A stretch of 64,000 nucleotides of DNA from Amblyornis subalaris (Eukaryota > Chordata > Aves > Passeriformes > Ptilonorhynchidae): positions 5,164,697 through 5,228,696 of the forward strand of contig JACAXG010000014.1 of assembly GCA_018881555.1 (NCBI GenBank), in the 5' to 3' direction. Within the stretch, counting starts at the first letter, position 1; each line of letters begins with the position of its first letter. A program made the position numbers and the translations under genes. This document shows positions 22,670 to 35,900 of this stretch, one piece after another. Under the pieces are notes generated by a model, which saw only the letters and a list, made by a program, of their open reading frames with translations, ran no database searches and was not told the DNA's origin.

Positions 22670-22984
22670 CATGCAAAATGGGTGCTTGAGTTTCATGCAA
22701 AATGGGTGCTCGAGTTTCGTAGAGACACAGGTGATTGATGAAGAGCTCACGGTGGAAGTCCACATCCCATCCTGAATTTGGGTCTGTTGGTGGAAATCCC
22801 TCTCATCCCTTCGGTGTGCATTTCATTCCGTGTCGCTCACACGTGACAGAGAGCGTCACCCCTCGAACCGTGTGACAGTCGTGTGCTTGTGACTGTCCCT
22901 TGGACTGTCAGACAGCCGTGTGCTTGTGACAGGCTGGTTTTGTTTGAAAGATGGGTGCTGACACCTTTGAAAGATGGGTGCTGA
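22670..22984. repeat. cluster of short tandem duplications (minisatellite-like)
   Basis: Three direct duplications lie within 315 bases. A 24-bp unit repeats at 22670-22693 and 22694-22717 with one mismatch (CATGCAAAATGGGTGCTTGA and so on). GACAGTCGTGTGCTTGTGAC at 22874-22893 recurs at 22911-22930 with one change. TTTGAAAGATGGGTGCTGA at 22943-22961 recurs exactly at 22966-22984. The words ATGGGTGCT and GTGCTTG(T/A)G are shared between the pairs, suggesting a decayed larger array. The minus-strand frames crossing it are repetitive by-products. Confidence 0.8.
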
Positions 22985-25900
22985 GATGTGGGCAGGCGTG
23001 AGAGGGACGTTTGCCCGCAGAGGTGAGCTGGGAGACAGATGAGGAGCCGAGAGGAGCCGGGAAAGGGATCTGACAGCAAAGAAGGCTCCTGACACACACG
23101 CTGAAGCAGGTGCACACTGCCAGGCACTGTGCAAACCAAGCATAGAAATAGGATTAAAAGGCTCTTTCCCTTTAGGCAAAATAAGGCGAAGAAGAAGGCA
23201 GTGCACAATTCCACCCCGCAGTTTTTAGTGGCAGAAACTATTTTTCTCTCCAGAGTTTGCTAACGTATATTGGTTGCTGTTTTTCTGCCCAGAGCTTTGA
23301 CATATTCAACTNCAAGCTAGTTTGGCTGAGTATCAGCACAACAAACAAGCAGCAGTCAAAAGAGAGAGGAAGAAACAAATAACTTCTCAGAAATGCTCCA
23401 TATACCTTCCATGCTTGACATTTGCACCGTGCAAGTGGCCTGGCTGTCACCCCTCTCCACCCTGCACCTGTGTTAGAGGACATACCACAAAATGGGTTTA
23501 ACCTAAGGTAGAGCAAGAGCCAGCACTTGATATTGCTTGATTAAAAATAGATAAACTCAGCAGTAAGTCAGATTTTGGCCTGTTGTTTGAATTATGAATA
23601 TTCTTCTAACTGCTGTCACTTCCTTAAAGAAATACAGAGGTTTCCTTGAATTTTAAGTGACTTTGGATTGAAAATCTCTGTNAGTGATTATCTGGCTCAG
23701 TGAACACTGTTGTTATCATTAGCAATTTTGGGTGTTAACCTTTTCACTGCTAAATTCTCTGAGTGCAGCGTGGCATTGTCCCTGCTCTCAGGAGTTAGGA
23801 AGGTTAAGAAGCCTTTGAAATGCATTCAGGAAATGTCATAATTTTCAGGCTGATGAAGGGTTAGCCTGGAAGAGAACAAAGAACCGATAATAACAATTAC
23901 ATTTACTTTGTGCTTGCAAAGAAGACAGTTTGAAGGAGAGCNGGCCATAGACNGTAGCTCATTTTTGGTTCTGCCCCCATCAGTTATGTCACATTCCTGC
24001 TTTACTTCTCTAGCCCCAGAAATGGGCTCTTTAAATGGAGCTTGGTTGCAGAGGGATGATTTGANACAAAGCCAAACGTGCCTTTCCTGTGATTCCAGAC
24101 CTCAGTAGCCTTTTCCCTTTCCCTCCCTCCTCCCCTGGCTAAGCAGCATCTGGCCCTCTCCCTCTGCTGAACTTGTGTGACTCTATTTCAAGTATAGATT
24201 TAGTTATTAAATCTGGAGATAAAGTATGGATCTGTTCCACTAATCAGATACTACAGTGATTAGAGCCATAGAAGTACTTGGAGAGATCAATTAGATTAAA
24301 TTATCAAATCATTATAAGCAAACTCTTAAAGACAAAGCAATAGAAAGTAATTTTGTGTCACTCTTTCTTTGGAAAATATTTATATTCCCTTACTGTTTGT
24401 TTACATCTGTTTTCTTGGTGTGTGTTAAGATCATGGTGGCACCAAACCTCAGGCTCAGAACTGGGCTGCAGGACAGAATGAACCCATTCTACAATAAAGC
24501 TCTCTCTGTGATGCTGGTCACAGGCTAAAACACATTATTGCTTGTATTCTAGGTGAAAAAACACACGCATATAGAAATCTTACTTTATAAAGCAATTGGG
24601 CAGTTTCTTGTGGGAGCTCATTTCAGATCCCTGGGGTTAGGCAGAAAACATTCTGCTCTCTCACCAGCCTTTTATTATCTCTCTCATCCCATTCTGTATT
24701 TATTATTTTGACTGNGTAATCTCATTTTGACTACTTTTATTGCATAAGCCCAGTGTTATGAACCAACACCAGCTAATTCAGATAAAGGTTTGTGATTCAT
24801 TCTTTAGTAGCTTGTTTTCCGGGCTCCTGTGGAAATGGTTTTCCAGTATATAATAGCCATTTGTGTCACTCCTAGGCCTTTAAGTTGTGTTTTCTACAGT
24901 CTGCGGTGTCATTTTAACATGTATATATATAAGCTTTTCTTTATTAATCTATATTTTAGTAACTACTCCAGCTAATGCTAATATACTGCTTTCATGAGAG
25001 AATTGGCAGAATGGTATACATCAAAGGCAACAATTAGTGTATTTTCATTTGACTTGTTCAGCCTATTAGGTTGTTAAATTTTGCATAGAAAATCATTAGC
25101 ATGTTTAATTTGGGAAGGAAGCTCTTGGAAGGGGAGCTGTGGATGTAAATCAATGGGTGAGGAGGCTTGCGTAAAACAGCAGCTACAGCTCTGAAACATC
25201 ACGAAATATTTTCCCACATTATTAACTGTAAATGCAAAGAGATGAAAAAACTGCGGGATTATCACTGGCTTAGGAGTTAACAAAGAAGCTTCTGATGGTT
25301 CTGTCTAATATTAAAATCTGGAGCGAGGTTGTATCACATCCTTTTCTCACTGAATATTGGCACAGAAGCACAGGTTTGCAATNGCAGAATACCTGCTCTT
25401 TCCTCAGTGCAGGTGAGGGACATCTGAATCAGGCTTGACATGACATAGGTCATGATTAGGTTTTTTTCCTTCCCTAAAACCTGTTCAAGAACTGTTGCAT
25501 GGCAGGTGATGTTGCAGCTGTTACGAATGTTGTTTATGACTTCAGAATTAGCTGAAGTTGAAGAAGTGTCAGAAAAAAACTGTGAAGTGCCTTTTCTCCC
25601 ATCTCTACTGGGAATTTGGCAATTCAGAAACAGTTGTCTGGTGTTAAATACATTCAAAAAGGTTTGGATTTTGACCAACTAAAGTCAAAGAAGAAAGGTC
25701 AGAAATCAGCGCCAAAATAGAATTGAATATTCCCTCAGACAGCAGCTAATCAGGGCTTTTGTGTGGCCTGCTGTGCCAATATCTATTCAGAAGCTGGTCA
25801 TTATGTCTCTGTTCTAGGAGAGTAATAATTTTGGAGTCTTCGCTGCCCTAAAATCAAGCAATTTACTGCCCTTTTCCTGCTATGTTTTCATGATGTTTTG

Positions 25901-28900
25901 CCTGACAAACATTCGGCACTAGACAAAGTGGCTGCTGGTTTTGTCCCCTGACTTTTCATGTTCAAATTTAAGTGCAGTTGCTATTCTTTGGTGCCAAAGT
26001 ACTTGATTGCCTTCATAAACCAGGAAATTCAGCAGCGAAATGGACATAAGCATCAGGATTACATTATTGATTATTTGGAAGACACAAAAATCCATACAGT
26101 CCTTTGCATTGTGCTCTGGTGGAAGGCACCTGGACCCATGTGCACTCGGTGGGTGAACTCGTGGCCACAGAAAAGTCAACCGTGAAATTCAAATCAAGTT
26201 GTACAAGATCAGGCCCAAATTCCCTTCTCTAAAAGATAAACAGACAAAGCTTAGAGAGAGATGCAGGGAATTTGAACGTTTGGTAGATTTTGAAAAATTT
26301 GCCTGAGATGCTTGAATAGCTTTTCTCTTTCTTTGTTCCTTTTCTCTCCATTCTAATTTTCTTGNAATAATTTAATATCTGTCTCATATCATAGCCTCTC
26401 CTATAGTAGCAGATCTCTTTTATCTTTTTTTTGAACTGTTTTTTCTCTGTTTCTTGCTCTCACAGTCTTACTGTGTCTTTATTTTGTCTTGATTTCATGT
26501 TTCCACCTCTGTTTGTTTTTATAATTTTTACTTTAGAAACGTTTACTGCCTCTTTAGGGCTGCAAAATCATGAGCTAATATTTGCCATTACACCCTTTAT
26601 TTTTTTCCTTTCCACTGAAGATGGCAAAATTAGGACAAAAGAGTGGACTTCTGCGAAGTCACACNCACAGAGGGAAAGAGACTGAATATCGTTGTGGAGC
26701 TGAAATTAAAACATCCCATTCTTTTTATTGCAGTTTATTTTTTGGGCCTTGGTTGTTTATGATGCTCCTGGGCTGCTTTTATGCTCCATGTAGCTGAAGC
26801 AATGCTTCTTTTCTTTAATTCCTGCACAACTTCATCTCGATCTTTCCTAAGTGCAAGTATTTGTCAGTCAGTTACCCCCCCATAGGGGTGAGAATCACGT
26901 CTAATCTTAGCCCGTGAAATATTTGCTGCCTCCCACTTNTCTTGCTGCCTTACAGCCTCCAAACAGGGAAAAAGAAAGGGTTGCTGCAGCTTTCATTAAT
27001 TATTTAAGCGCTGTTATCAAACATTCCTAGAGTGCCGTAAATTTACAGGCTTTAGTACAAACTTGGAGAAAGCAAGTTCGCTGCTCTGGAGGATTTACAG
27101 GGAAGAAAAGACAAGAGAGGTGAAGATATAAAGCCGGTGGATGTAGTGAAGTAGCACAGAACACGGGAGTTTTGATAAGGAGGGATTGCCACCGTACACG
27201 GTGTGAGGGAGAGGGACGGCAGGAGCGCNGGGTGCGTGCACGGAGTGCCCGAAGAGAAGGAGGCAGCAGTAAAAGCCAGTGACAAATAACGCACAGGGAT
27301 TACAAGGAAAGCAAAAGGATTGACCTGATTTGTGTGTTTACCACTCAAGAGTCTTAGTGGTGCTCTTTCAGCTCCTGCGTGTAATCGTTGGACTCCGCGG
27401 GAGGCAGAGGATGCTTCAGATGGAGGCGGCGTGGTCGAACAGATCTCCCGCCCCNCCACGGGTGGTTCATGTGTGAGCTGGTTAGTGACCCTCTCCAAAA
27501 GTCATATGGACAGTGGGAAATGGCCCCTCCAGAGGGATGAGTGACGCATTCAGCCCCTGGCACAGGGCTGTGTTTGGGCCACTGCATTTGTGTCCCTCCC
27601 AGAGGCAAAGAGCGGCATCAGCTGCCCACTGAAGCTGTTTTTTCAAACTCGGTCACTAACCTCACGTAGAACCAGCACAATTTTCTCNTTGTTTTCCTAA
27701 TATGGTTTTATTTTTAGATGCATGAAAGGATGAGCACAAAGAGTACAAGAGCATCTAAACAACACAGGGTAACTGGAGGTGAATAGGCAAGACTCAGCTC
27801 ACAGAAACCCACAGATGCTGATGTTATTTCCCAGTGACTTTGTTGTGGTCTCACATATTGTGTGGCAGTGCTCATTGTGTGGCACCGTGCCATTGCCCCA
27901 CGTGGTGCAACTGCTGCTGTGGAAATCCCTTGGAATAACGGAATATTAAAAGGTGTAATCTAGGATGGAATGATCAGCCATCACGTAACAAAATATGTGT
28001 CAAACTACAAATNTTTTCCTAGGAAAAGCAATGTGTGTTGGTGCCATACAGTCACACCTTGCTCTGCTCGGGGCAAAGGGCTGACCACGTGTTTGGGCAC
28101 TGCTCCTATTGTGACCAAATGCTGTTTATTGCACTGCAGAGCTGCACAGTGTATTCAGAGACTCTATCCCTGTGTGTTTAAGGCCCTCACTTAGGCGTGT
28201 TCCTATGGAGAATAGTTGTGCAACCTGGGGTTTATCCAGGGATAGCTGAAGGCAGGTGTTGATTTAAAGACTTGCCTGGTGGGAACATTGCTATTCACTG
28301 TTACAGGAGCAGGATTTGTCCCATAGTTTGCTGAAACTGGAAGGATGACTCCTAGGGACCACAAAAGCGGTTTAAAGTGGTTGTAAAATGTCTGTAAGTG
28401 TGGCTATAATGTTACTATAAAATAGGCATAATTGTAGTCACCGCATGAATTCTGAGCAAGACAAACACATGTACGGTCATGTACTTTCACCCTGAGCCAA
28501 AAACCCTTTTCTGTTGGCCTTCTCTACTTGTAGTTGCATTTATTTGCCTATTTACTGTAACTTTTTTTCACTAACTTTAAGAGGGAACACTTTAAGGTAG
28601 AAGAGCGAGATATATACATCTAAACCCGTGGACGAAAATATCAGCCAAAAGCTCGACATGGGAATGAATACATAATCAGCAACTTGTTCTTGTCTGTTAT
28701 AACAAAACAGCATTAAAGAACAGAACATTGACTGTAATGTAAGTTGCAGTTACTTCCCTGCCAGGGCAGCAATCCTCTCGAGGCTGTCATCTATTGCAAC
28801 TTGAGCGATTGCTAATTGCTTTTATGAAAGCACCAGCTTCAATTATATTTTTAGTGTGTCACCTGTACAGCTTTATATTTGCATCTATTTAGAAAGGCAT

Positions 28901-29174
28901 TCATGCAAGGCTGAAAAAAAATTAGGAAGCAATCCTACAAAACCGAGGTTCATGTTTGAATTGGAGCATTAAGTATGCTGGAGGCAGAGAACAAACTGAG
29001 TTGTGCCTATCACTCTTTCTGTTCAGAAAAGTGGGAAAAATTCAGGATTTTGCTAGCTTCCCACACCTCCTTTTGGTCTGAGTTTGCACCTGGCTCCTCC
29101 AAAGTGCTGCTTCATGCTGATGTTGCTGATAACTCACTGCTGAAAGTAGAGAGGGTCTTAGCAACACATCTGGG
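22985..29174 (+). other. NLGN1 intron: no gene found
   Basis: No coding exon, RNA gene or recognisable element was found. Around 27190-27470 there is a moderately CpG-rich patch containing GGACTCCGCGGGAGG and GGCGGCGTGGTCGAAC, without splice or promoter signals strong enough to name. The remainder is ordinary AT-rich intron with single N bases. Confidence 0.65.
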
Positions 29175-29415
29175 GATCACAGAACCCATTGAATGTCTTG
29201 GGTTGGAAGGGACCTTTAAGGCCATCCAGTCCAACCCCCTGCCATGGGTAGGGACACCTTCCACTGTCCCAGGTTGCTCCAAGCCCCATCCAACCTGGCC
29301 TTGGACACTTCCAGGGATGGGGCAGGCACATTCTCTGGGCAGCCTGTGCCACGGCCTCCCCACCCTCATTGTAGAAAACTTCTTCCTCATGCCTAACTTA
29401 AACTTTCACCTTGAG
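29175..29415 (-). mobile_element. CR1 LINE, 3'-end fragment
   Basis: Plus-strand words GGGTTGGAAGGGACCTTTAA, CCATCCAGTCCAACCCCCTG, CCATCCAACCTGGCCTTGGA and TTCCAGGGATGGGGCAGGCA follow in the order expected for the reverse complement of the avian CR1 3' region. The element is therefore on the minus strand with its 3' end near 29175. At about 240 bases it is better preserved than the copy near 7.4 kb, which suggests a younger insertion. It is 5'-truncated and has no open reverse transcriptase. Two open frames overlapping it (29112-29390 minus and 28975-29457 plus) are translations of the repeat. Confidence 0.93.
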
Positions 29416-29935
29416 CTTTGCAGCAACTCAGATTTGGATCCAGACTGTCTGGCTTGAGCCAATGCCTNCTTCAAAGAAGGGATAATTAAAATGGCTTTTA
29501 TGTCTTTCTCGGAGTCATCTTGTCATTTGTTCTGGCAGCAGATGCGACAAAATTATTGCACTTGCTTTAAGTTTTCTGTGTTATCTTAATGGCCCAGAAA
29601 TTTTTTAAAGGAGGTTTAGAGTGTGTGGCACACAACGACAAGTGCATTAATGCCAGTGTTTCCAGGAGCATGGCTTTGCAATATCTGTACTCACTTTATG
29701 GTCTGTGGTAGGCAGGGTTGAACTGCTTTATCGTTTTGCCCTCTTTTAGTGAATCAGAGTAATTCCTCACAGTAATAAAACAGAGACCTGAATTAGCAAA
29801 AATCTGATCCCTGAGTGACCTTATCTTGCTGCCAGTCTGATGTAATCCAGATTCTGACGTGATCTTGCCCTCCTCTCTTATGAATAGTGAAAAAGCTCTC
29901 TCTCTCATTGATTAAGAAACTAAGTTTTCTTTACC

Positions 29936-29953
29936 AAAAAAAAAAAAAAAAAA
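29936..29953 (+). repeat. A18 homopolymer followed by A-rich sequence
   Basis: Eighteen A bases are followed by GGGAAAAG and nine more A. No retroposon body is visible immediately upstream, so an origin as a poly(A) tail is not supported. Confidence 0.85.
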
Positions 29954-32900
29954 GGGAAAAGAAAAAAAAATCTTTCAGGCATTTTCCACATTGGAAATAT
30001 GTTCTATTGGTTTCCACAATCAAAATTGCTGAAATTTTAAAATTGAATAGGTTGCTGATATGACACTGCATTCTTTGATAGATTTGTGTTAGTGGGAAAA
30101 TTCTGCTCCAAGTGCAGAGTAGCAGCTGAAAATGCTGGTACCAGTTCAGGAGACAGATGTAGATTTTCTTTCTCTCCTTTTTTTTTTTTNTTTTCCTAAG
30201 CGGGGAGAAAGAAATTGTGTGATATATTTTTAANNAAATGGTATTCAGATTAAATAATTATACGACAGCCTTGTAGTAACCTCCTGATTACTTTGTGCTT
30301 GAGAGTTAGCCTTGTAGTAGCTGAAATCATTGGTGAAATGATGATGCAGAAAATACATGTTGTTTNTTAAAGAACCATTGCTAGATGAAATAAAGATGAA
30401 TTTCTAGATTTTGTAAATCAAAACAATCTAGAAATAAAAANCAGGAATACATTTTTATGGATTTTCAATCCTATTAATATTTATTAAGNTCCAATTCTTT
30501 GGGTTTCTGTGCCTCAGATAGTCTGTCATGGAATAACACAGGCTTGTCTGAGATGAAAATTAACTTGGACNCAACTGAAATCAAAGTGAACCAATTTATT
30601 TATTTTCATTCCTCAGACTGACAGAACTGCATAAAGCAGAATAGTGAGAAAAACATAATAATTAGACTTGAAAAGTCCTTGCTACTTTACACATCATGGA
30701 TAGTTTTGGGAATAAAGATGTCCAAAGTTCTTAAAAAAATAAGAAAGATCAAAAACCTTATTTAATCTTGTATTACTATTAAAATTTAAAAGCAATGCAA
30801 TATTGAGGACTACAATGCAGCCTTCCAAAGAGCTTCTGCCATGTTGTGTCAGTCTTCTTGTCCACATCCTCTGTACTGTTCTGGACTGTAGTTTATGGAA
30901 CTCCAGATTTTCCAGGGAAAAGAGAACATACTTACCTCTGTGTAGCAATTGTGGGGAAGGTGTAATTGGTGGTGTTTTACCAGCAGTGTGGCAAACAGGT
31001 ATTTTATATCAACACAAATGCATTCTGTATTGACTTATTAGATTTATAGATCACTATACATGTGTCTTTTAGCTGTTTTATTACAGTAATTTGAGACATG
31101 GTGGCTGAAGNACCTAATAAAAATATTGAAAAGTAATTATATATGTGATTTGGAAAAAAGAGAAAAAAGTGNCAATGATTTTCTCTATGTGTGTGAAAAC
31201 TGTTAAAAGGTGTGGAAATCTAATCTTCTTATATTTATTTTTGCTTATTTTGTGCAAAGGAGAATATTTGATTTAGTTAATCCCAGAGCTTTTAGGGGTC
31301 AGGAAAAAATACCTCACTTATCTACACTGAGGTCCTACCCTTCAGTAAGAAAATAGGGCTTCAGCTGTCTAAAATATTTAGTTGTTCTTAGTATTCTCCC
31401 TTTCAGAAATTAAAACTGGCTCTCTGAGTTGATAAAATTTCTCATTTTTCTACTCTAGGCCACATTTCTAATGTGAAAAACAACAAGAGGCGTTTGTAAA
31501 CTTTGAAATAGTTTTGAAACCAAAAGCAAACCCTTTTTTCATATCTAAAAGAGAGNGAAAAGGGCACACCCTCTTTGTTTCTTTTCTTCCCCTCTGCAGA
31601 TCGTATTTTAAAACGACTCTGCCTCTTCATATTTCTTTTTAGACTGGAAATTTTGGTCATAAATCAGAACGAATGTTGTGGCAGAAACGGTGCAAAAAAA
31701 AAAAAAAGTTGTCATTTAAAGTGGAAAATCCAACAGAGCCTTGAGCGTAGGGAGCAGCAAACTGTGGTGTAAAGTTGAAGAGTGGAGTGGGAAGCAGCTT
31801 CTTTCTGTGAACAATAACCATAAATATTGGTGTTTCCGAAACGATTAAAAATTTGTGGTACCCAACAGCCTTGGAACATACTGGGTTGATGCTGTAGAGC
31901 AATACTTTTATTTTAAACCATTTAAAAAAACCCAAAACAACCCAACAGCTTTAATCCCAGGGTGCTTTGTGGGGTANTTTTCACTCAGGGCAGATCCAGG
32001 AACATCCCACCCCACTGTAGCTGGGCCGTGGTGCCAGTTGGTGCCCCATGGTGTCCCTGGCTCCTGTCACAGCACACAGCTTCCCCTTAGGTTTATTGCA
32101 AATCCTGACAGTAGGGATTCCCACGGATAGCCTTGCTTTCCCCATTTCCTCGTTTTTCTTCTTTTTTTAATTCCAGTTGGAGCCATTCAAACCATCCCAG
32201 GTGGTATCAGCTCCGGGCTGAATTTTTTGGGCACAGCTCAGGGAAGGAGCTGTTTGCCAAGAGGGGGTAGATCTGCACTGTTTTGTCTTGCAGAGAAAGT
32301 TGTGGCAGCTGTTGGCTGGAGGATCCAGTTCCCCCTCGCTCCAAAGCAGGCGTGGGGTAGATGGGAGCATGTAATTTTATGTGAGTGAGGGTTGTTTCGT
32401 AAGGCATTTGCATAAGGAGCCAAATTAGATGAGCTTAACTTAATTCTGGTGTTTCCTAACCTCCCAGTCTTTGACTCAGCAACCTTAATGCTATTTTAAT
32501 GTAGTTTCTTGAGATTAATACAGACAAAGAGTCCCCATAGGTCCTATAAATCTGATAACCACACNGAAAATCTAACCCGAGATGTTTCTGAGAAAGAACA
32601 GGAAAATGCTTGTTCACACGGAAATGGTGGCTTTCAGAAAAACTCCTGCAAACTCCTGCAAAAAGAGAGTGAAATCTTCATCCCTTTGAAATCAAAGAGC
32701 TTTGCTTGAGAGTTTATGTGATTAACACAGAGACGATATCTGCTGTGGTAGGACCAGAAAGATTTTTTTTAAAAGCCTTTAAAGTGACATAGTAAACTAT
32801 TAAATTCTGTGAATTTCTTAGTANTGCTTGGTAGGAACCCATCATGTTTCTCACTGCAGAAACTCAGTTTTTAAATGTGCTTATTTGCATTATTTATACT

Positions 32901-35900
32901 CCAGAGGTAAAATCTAGGCTGTTTCTTTCAAAAAAATCCATCATTTTCCTGTGTTAGTTGTTGCCTGAATAGTTGTTGTGTGTTGACTTCAATTCTGGGT
33001 GGTGTACTGGGGGGTAGNGAGTTACATTTCTTTACAGATTATATTAGCATTGGATTAAGAAAGCCACAATAAGAATTATCTACTTGATCTTCCACAATTA
33101 AGCATTAGTCTGGTNCAAAGCTTTAAAGTATCAGACAGTACAGGAGACCAAGTTCTAATTAGCATCATAGCTAATGCATATATTGATGCTTAAGTGAAAT
33201 AAACATGCCAAGGGGCATAATACCTGTATTATTTTAATGCTTGTGGGGTTTTNTTGTGATGTTAATTGTAAATCAGGATGACAAGAGTTATGCAGATGTT
33301 ATTCATATTAATCAAAGGAAAATACACTAATAAATTGACTTTTTCCTCCATTATGAGAATAGAAAATTGGAAATTACTTGCTGTTGTCACCTTGCCCTGT
33401 ATTTGAGATTACAGAAAAAAAATGCATTGAGCTTCTTAAATTTTTGGCTTTACCTTTGCAAAGCGTTTTCAGCAATCACAAAGCTTAGAAACATAGAAGC
33501 TGAAATTTTCCTGTAGCTTTGGCTTCGGGAGGCTTGAAAAATGACATGAAGTATAAGTGAGGGTTGTGATTTACAGACAAANACGTGTTGAGCATTAGTG
33601 TGACAGAGCTAATCTGTCACTGCAAGGGTACAGCCCGCACTCCTCCCCGAGCCAGGATGGCCCTTGGGTTTCTTCCAGCCTTTTGGGGTGGCACAGAAAG
33701 GAAGGTGCATAGGCTGTTCTCCCAGGCATTTTTAAATGGATCATTACATTTTCAGGAGTCTCTGGCCTGGAGCAGGGACAGCCCTGTTAAAGGGAGGTGT
33801 GAGTGCGTGAGCCCATGTGTGGACAGGTTTATGGCAGTGAATACTTCTCTCTCAACTCAGCCTGAGAAGTAGTTGCTCATATTGCAGGTTCTATTAGACA
33901 GGAATCCCCCTCTGGCTGTAAAATCTCCATCCCTTCCTCCTCTCACTCCCTTTCTTCCCTTCCCCTCAGCAAAAGGCACATCCTACGGCGGCGGAACCGG
34001 CAGTGCGATTGCGAGCGCAGAGCTGTACAAGAGAAAAAGGAGGTTAAAAGCCCTTAAAACATATGGCAAGCTTGGGCTTAATAGGAAGTAGGTGGCAATC
34101 TCCACAGGGATGCAGCATGGTTTTTNGAAGCATTTGTTTCCCAAATACCTTTTTACNATTTTTCCAGCACAGACAGGCAGTAAGGGAGTGTAACTGGAAT
34201 ATGGGCTGCAGTGTAATAGGTGCCTTCTGCAAATGTGACAGTGATGAGTTTGACGAAAGAGGAGGTGGCAACCAAAACAAAGACAAAAAAGTGCTGGAAG
34301 GACTGTGTAGAAATTAAATGGAGGTGCCATTTAGGGTATTGCTGTAGAGCCTGCTGATACTGTTTACCTCCCTGCTGAGGTAGAAATCTTTCTCNGCTAA
34401 AAGCCTTCATAAGAGCACTGAGGATATGCCTGTGCGGCAGTGTATTACAGGACACACATCTGAGAGGAAAACTCTTAAAGCCATCTCTTAGTTTTATTGA
34501 ATTATTGCTGCCCTGAGATAAAATACACTTTAAGAAAACCCCAGCTGTTAAACTCGGCGCTTTTCGGAGCGAGCGTGTTTACTTCAGTGTGGCATTTAAA
34601 CTCCGTTTATCCCAAAATCAAACAGCAAAAGCGACAGCCCTGGATGCAAGAAGCAGATTCACAGATCCGGGTTAGTTCTGCTGCACGAGCTGGCTTTGAG
34701 GGTGCTTTCCTCAGCGCAGAGAGAGCAGCTGTGGCTGNCCCTGCGAGTGGCCGGACNGAGGGAGTAGCAGGGGGCTCTGGGGTGGCTGCCACCTCTCACG
34801 GCCCCGCACGGTTTTGGGGAGGATGCTGAGCTCTGCAGGGTTGGCAGAGCACCACGGGGGCACCGGGCTCAGGCCAAATTACAGGTTAGGGATGGCTGAG
34901 TCGCTTGTTTACATCTCTCCTCTCCCTCCCTCCCTCCCCACTCCNTCTCTGAAGCTCCTCTTATTGGTGCCGAGGCAGGATCACAGAGCCTGGAGCATCC
35001 CGTGGCAGTTCACAGGGCACTGTGGCAATTTGTTTTTCTTTCATTGCACAGAAATTAGGACTCCCCTTTCCCTACGCTCTGTCCATAACGCCGNGTCTGT
35101 TTCTGGGGATAAAAAGGTAGAAAATGGAACGCATTCCCTTAAAAAGTAGGTAGAAATTTCCACCATTGTCTGGAAGCCGTCACAATATTGTGACTGCCGT
35201 GGCAGGTGAATAATGAGCCACTGTGCTGGGCTTCCAGCTAAATGGGGCTTTGTCCTGGCTACGCTGCAAAGGCATCCAGAAGAATGCAGAGCAGTTTTCC
35301 AGTACACAATGAATCACTCAGTGAGGCCAAATGACACTCTCCGAGCGCTCGTCCCAGATATTACAGCTGTTGAAGGAAGCTGCTTATGAAACAAGGGTAG
35401 GCTCAGTCGCTCTGTGACCTTACAGTTCCTGTGCTGTAGGAAATAGTTGGGGCAACTCTCTCGGCAGGAATAGAGTTGCTTTTAAACCCGTGGAGCTCTG
35501 CGAATGGAATTACTGGAGTGTTAGAGAGATATTTTGTCGGGACCTGACCTGGCAGGATGTGCTCTGAAAACAGTGTGGTAGCCATTTGTATCGACTGCAC
35601 AAGCTTCAGGAGAGAGAAGGTTCTTTAATTCAGAAGCTTGGCAAAACCAAGGAAAGGCCTACCAGGAAATGGGAAATTTGTCTCTCCTCAGCCAGGACAC
35701 CTACTGCAGTTGTAACATACCTGGTGAAATGGAATTTTCCTTGGGTGCTCAGCTTCTGCAACAGAGGGAGCTGTGGCAGTATTTAGATGTATAAGTGGGA
35801 ATTTGGGATGTTTTTGCAAAGCAAAACAGAAAGTTTAAATGATACAGACCTAAAATAATCTCCTGGCTGGGTTTACAGTATAGAAGGGCTCTAGGTGTTT

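Noticed and set aside
29112..29457. Open frames at the 29-kb CR1
   Set aside because: They translate the non-coding 3' end of the CR1 element and not its reverse transcriptase.
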